Shown: one piece after another, positions 62,315 to 64,000 of the stretch
How the letters are laid out: every line of letters starts with the position of its first letter
Numbering within the stretch: the first letter of the stretch is position 1
Source: Microbacterium sp. AB
GTDB taxonomy: Bacteria > Actinomycetota > Actinomycetes > Actinomycetales > Microbacteriaceae
Direction: 5' to 3'
Assembly: GCF_032878875.1 (NCBI RefSeq)
Contig: NZ_CP118157.1
Span: 3,162,001-3,226,000 of the forward strand
Length of the DNA: 64,000 bases
Notes under the pieces: generated by a model
Told to the model about the DNA's origin: nothing
What the model saw: only the letters and a program-made list of their open reading frames with translations
Database searches by the model: none
Made by a program: the position numbers and the translations under genes

Positions 62315-63018
62315 CGGCCCGGATCGGGGTGATCACGTTCCCCGGCTCGCTCGACGACCGCGACGCGCAGCGCGCCGTGCGGATCGCGGGCGGCGAGCCG
62401 GTCGCCCTCTGGCACGGCTCGCACGACCTCGAGGGCGTCGACGCCGTCATCCTCCCCGGCGGGTTCTCCTACGGCGACTATCTGCGCGCAGGCGCCATCG
62501 CCGCGCTCGCGCCGATCATGACCGAGGTCAAGGACGCCGCCGCGAAGGGCGTCCCGGTCCTCGGCATCTGCAACGGCTTCCAGATGCTCGTCGAGGCGCA
62601 CCTGCTGCCGGGCGGGCTCATCCGCAACGCCCATCAGCAGTTCATCCGCCGCGATCAGCGGCTGCGCGTCGAGAACGCCTCGACCGCCTGGACGAACGCG
62701 TTCGACGAGCACGCCGAGATCGTCATCCCTCTCAAGAACGCCGACGGCGGCTACATCGCCGACGACGAGACGCTGAAGCGCATCGAGGGCGAGGGCCAGG
62801 TCGCGTTCCGCTACCTCGGCGTCAACCCCAACGGCTCGCTGAACGACATCGCGGGCGTCTCGAACGACCGCGGCAACGTCGTCGGCCTCATGCCCCACCC
62901 CGAGCACGCGGTCGAGCCCGGCTTCGGGCCCGGCACCCCCGCCGCGATGCGCTCGGGGGTCGACGGGCTCGCCTTCTTCACCTCGGCGATCGCCGCCGTG
63001 GTGGCGCAGGCCGCGTAG
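62311..63018 (+). CDS. purQ: Phosphoribosylformylglycinamidine synthase glutaminase subunit PurQ
   Basis: 235 residues, class-I glutamine amidotransferase. Nucleophile Cys87 in [11 protein letters not shown], the [19 protein letters not shown] block, and the His/Glu of the triad in [10 protein letters not shown]. It supplies ammonia to PurL. GTG start overlapping purS. purL is not downstream, because the next gene is convergent, so it is encoded elsewhere. Confidence 0.96.
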   Translation: MTARIGVITFPGSLDDRDAQRAVRIAGGEPVALWHGSHDLEGVDAVILPGGFSYGDYLRAGAIAALAPIMTEVKDAAAKGVPVLGICNGFQMLVEAHLLPGGLIRNAHQQFIRRDQRLRVENASTAWTNAFDEHAEIVIPLKNADGGYIADDETLKRIEGEGQVAFRYLGVNPNGSLNDIAGVSNDRGNVVGLMPHPEHAVEPGFGPGTPAAMRSGVDGLAFFTSAIAAVVAQAA

Positions 63019-63020
63019 CC

Positions 63021-64000
63021 TCAGCCGTCTCCGGCCTCCACGCGCGACCAGTCCGGCGCCGGCCCGGTGTACCGGCCGCGCGGCCGGAGACGCATCGGAG
63101 GACTGCCGTACTCGTCCGACGCGTGGGCGATCCATCCCGCGACGCGGGCGGTCGCGAAGACGAGCGCGCCCGCATCGACCGGCATGCCCGCGGCGACCGT
63201 GAGCGCAGCGAGCGCAAGATCGAGGTTCGGATGGAGCCCGGTCGGGCGCATCGCCTCGCGGAGCGCATCGACGGCGACGCCCACCGTCCTCTCCGGGTCG
63301 AGCGGCTCGATCGCGCGGAGGAGAGCCCCGGCCCGCGCATCCACGCCGCGATAGTGAGAATGCCCGAACCCCGGCGCCCCGCGTCCGAGCGTCCGGAGCT
63401 GCATCCCGATGGCGACGTCGGCGGGCATGCCTCCGACGACGTCGCCGAGCAGCTGCGCGGCCGCCTGGCTGGCGTTGCCGTGCAGCGGAGAGTCGAACGC
63501 GCCGAGCGCCGAGGTCACCACCGCGTAGCCGGACGCGCGGGCCGACGCCGCCACGCGTCCGGCGAGCGTCGAGACGGCGAGGTCATGATCGACCGACAGC
63601 ACCATGGCCGCGTTGACGGCCGCCGCCTCGACCGGGGACGGCACGGATCCGGTGAGCGCCTGCCACAGCGCCTCGGGCGCCGAGGCCTCCTCGGCGATGC
63701 CGGCGTGCGGCGCGAGCGATCGCGGGATGCCCGCGACGACGATCTCGCCGACGCGGGCCAGTGATCGCGGGCCGACGTCGTCCCTGAGCGGGTCGGCGGT
63801 CGCGAGCGCGCGCACCGCGACCACGACGCGGTCGATCCACGACGCGGTCGACGGAAGCGCCGCGACGAGCCCGCGAGCGGTCTCGACGAACGTCGCGGGT
63901 GCACGGAGACGCCGGCCGACGTCCCACCTCTCGCCCCACAGCCACGCCGCCACCGCGTCGAACGACTGCTCGCGCGCGAGCCGTGCGGCCGGCTCGCCCC
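63021..64000 (-). CDS. Citrate synthase-family protein, partial (runs off the right edge)
   Basis: The frame is open to base 64000; about 326 C-terminal residues are present. Citrate-synthase landmarks: GEPAARLAREQSFDAVAAWLW (large-domain start), AAMVLSVDHDLAVST (His), SALGAFDSPLHGNASQAA (catalytic His) and APGFGHSHYRGVDARAG (the G-F-G-H.x-Y/DxRA active-site block with catalytic Asp). The overall length and loop sizes are shorter than canonical GltA, and actinobacterial relatives often carry an N-terminal HTH, which would lie outside this window. Substrate (citrate or methylcitrate chemistry) not decidable. Stop codons of purQ and this gene are two bases apart. Confidence 0.8.
   Translation of the reverse strand, partial: GEPAARLAREQSFDAVAAWLWGERWDVGRRLRAPATFVETARGLVAALPSTASWIDRVVVAVRALATADPLRDDVGPRSLARVGEIVVAGIPRSLAPHAGIAEEASAPEALWQALTGSVPSPVEAAAVNAAMVLSVDHDLAVSTLAGRVAASARASGYAVVTSALGAFDSPLHGNASQAAAQLLGDVVGGMPADVAIGMQLRTLGRGAPGFGHSHYRGVDARAGALLRAIEPLDPERTVGVAVDALREAMRPTGLHPNLDLALAALTVAAGMPVDAGALVFATARVAGWIAHASDEYGSPPMRLRPRGRYTGPAPDWSRVEAGDG

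Overview
The window is very GC-rich, densely coded DNA from a Gram-positive actinobacterium. Gene content points to Microbacteriaceae, with Microbacterium-like as the best guess. The indicators are a DUF3073 protein, an Rv2578c-type radical SAM protein, a cebEFG-bgl-cebR block with CelR/CebR-type operators, an actinobacterial type VII secretion (ESX) locus, and several genes whose -10 box sits only 6-7 bases before the start codon (leaderless transcripts). No rRNA, tRNA or CRISPR array was seen.

Layout. 1-2.7 kb: ATPase and T subunits of an ECF transporter followed by a siderophore-interacting flavoprotein. 2.7-9 kb: VanY-like peptidase, radical SAM protein, MMPL exporter, secreted GH5 cellulase and a 57-residue membrane protein. 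9-16.2 kb: a DEAD-box helicase with a long RDDR-repeat tail, an HAE1-type RND pump, paired fluoride channels and DUF3073. 16.3-24.7 kb: universal stress protein, a PadR/DUF4097 pair, HdeD-like protein, PNPOx-like protein, then purF, purM and purD with small genes between. 24.7-31.3 kb: a GntR-MFS-carboxylesterase catabolic block, a second DEAD-box helicase and purC.

31.3-39.8 kb is the main accessory region, a type VII secretion locus wedged between purC and a uracil permease. It has an EspI/ParA-like ATPase, two WXG100-like proteins, a DUF6177-like protein, two small unknowns, a polymorphic-toxin-like protein, EccC and a small MinD-like protein. A 1270-bp IS3-family element sits where the 3' end of the toxin gene and the 5' half of eccC should be. 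The two flanks come from different genes and no target duplication is seen, so an IS-associated deletion has probably removed the toxin domain and the catalytic first ATPase domain of EccC. The system looks like a remnant.

40-47.9 kb: uracil permease, an endonuclease-fold protein bracketed by two related hairpins, an FAD-linked oxidase, GNAT, VOC, an MHS-family transporter and a PucR-like regulator. 48-54 kb: the cellobiose/beta-glucoside operon (binding protein, two permeases, GH1 glucosidase, LacI repressor), with a 14-bp operator filling the promoter spacer. 54.2-62 kb: a Dpp-type peptide ABC operon with an embedded cytoplasmic gamma-glutamyltransferase and a GntR regulator. 62-64 kb: purS, purQ and a citrate-synthase-family gene running off the right edge.

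The most unexpected non-coding signal is a family of four intergenic dyads (9.0, 23.3, 49.1 and 52.6 kb). Each is exactly 94 bp end to end, with conserved 13-bp inverted arms and a poorly conserved 68-bp interior. No gene is present in any gap longer than about 260 bp, and the gaps hold mainly promoters, hairpins and these repeats.
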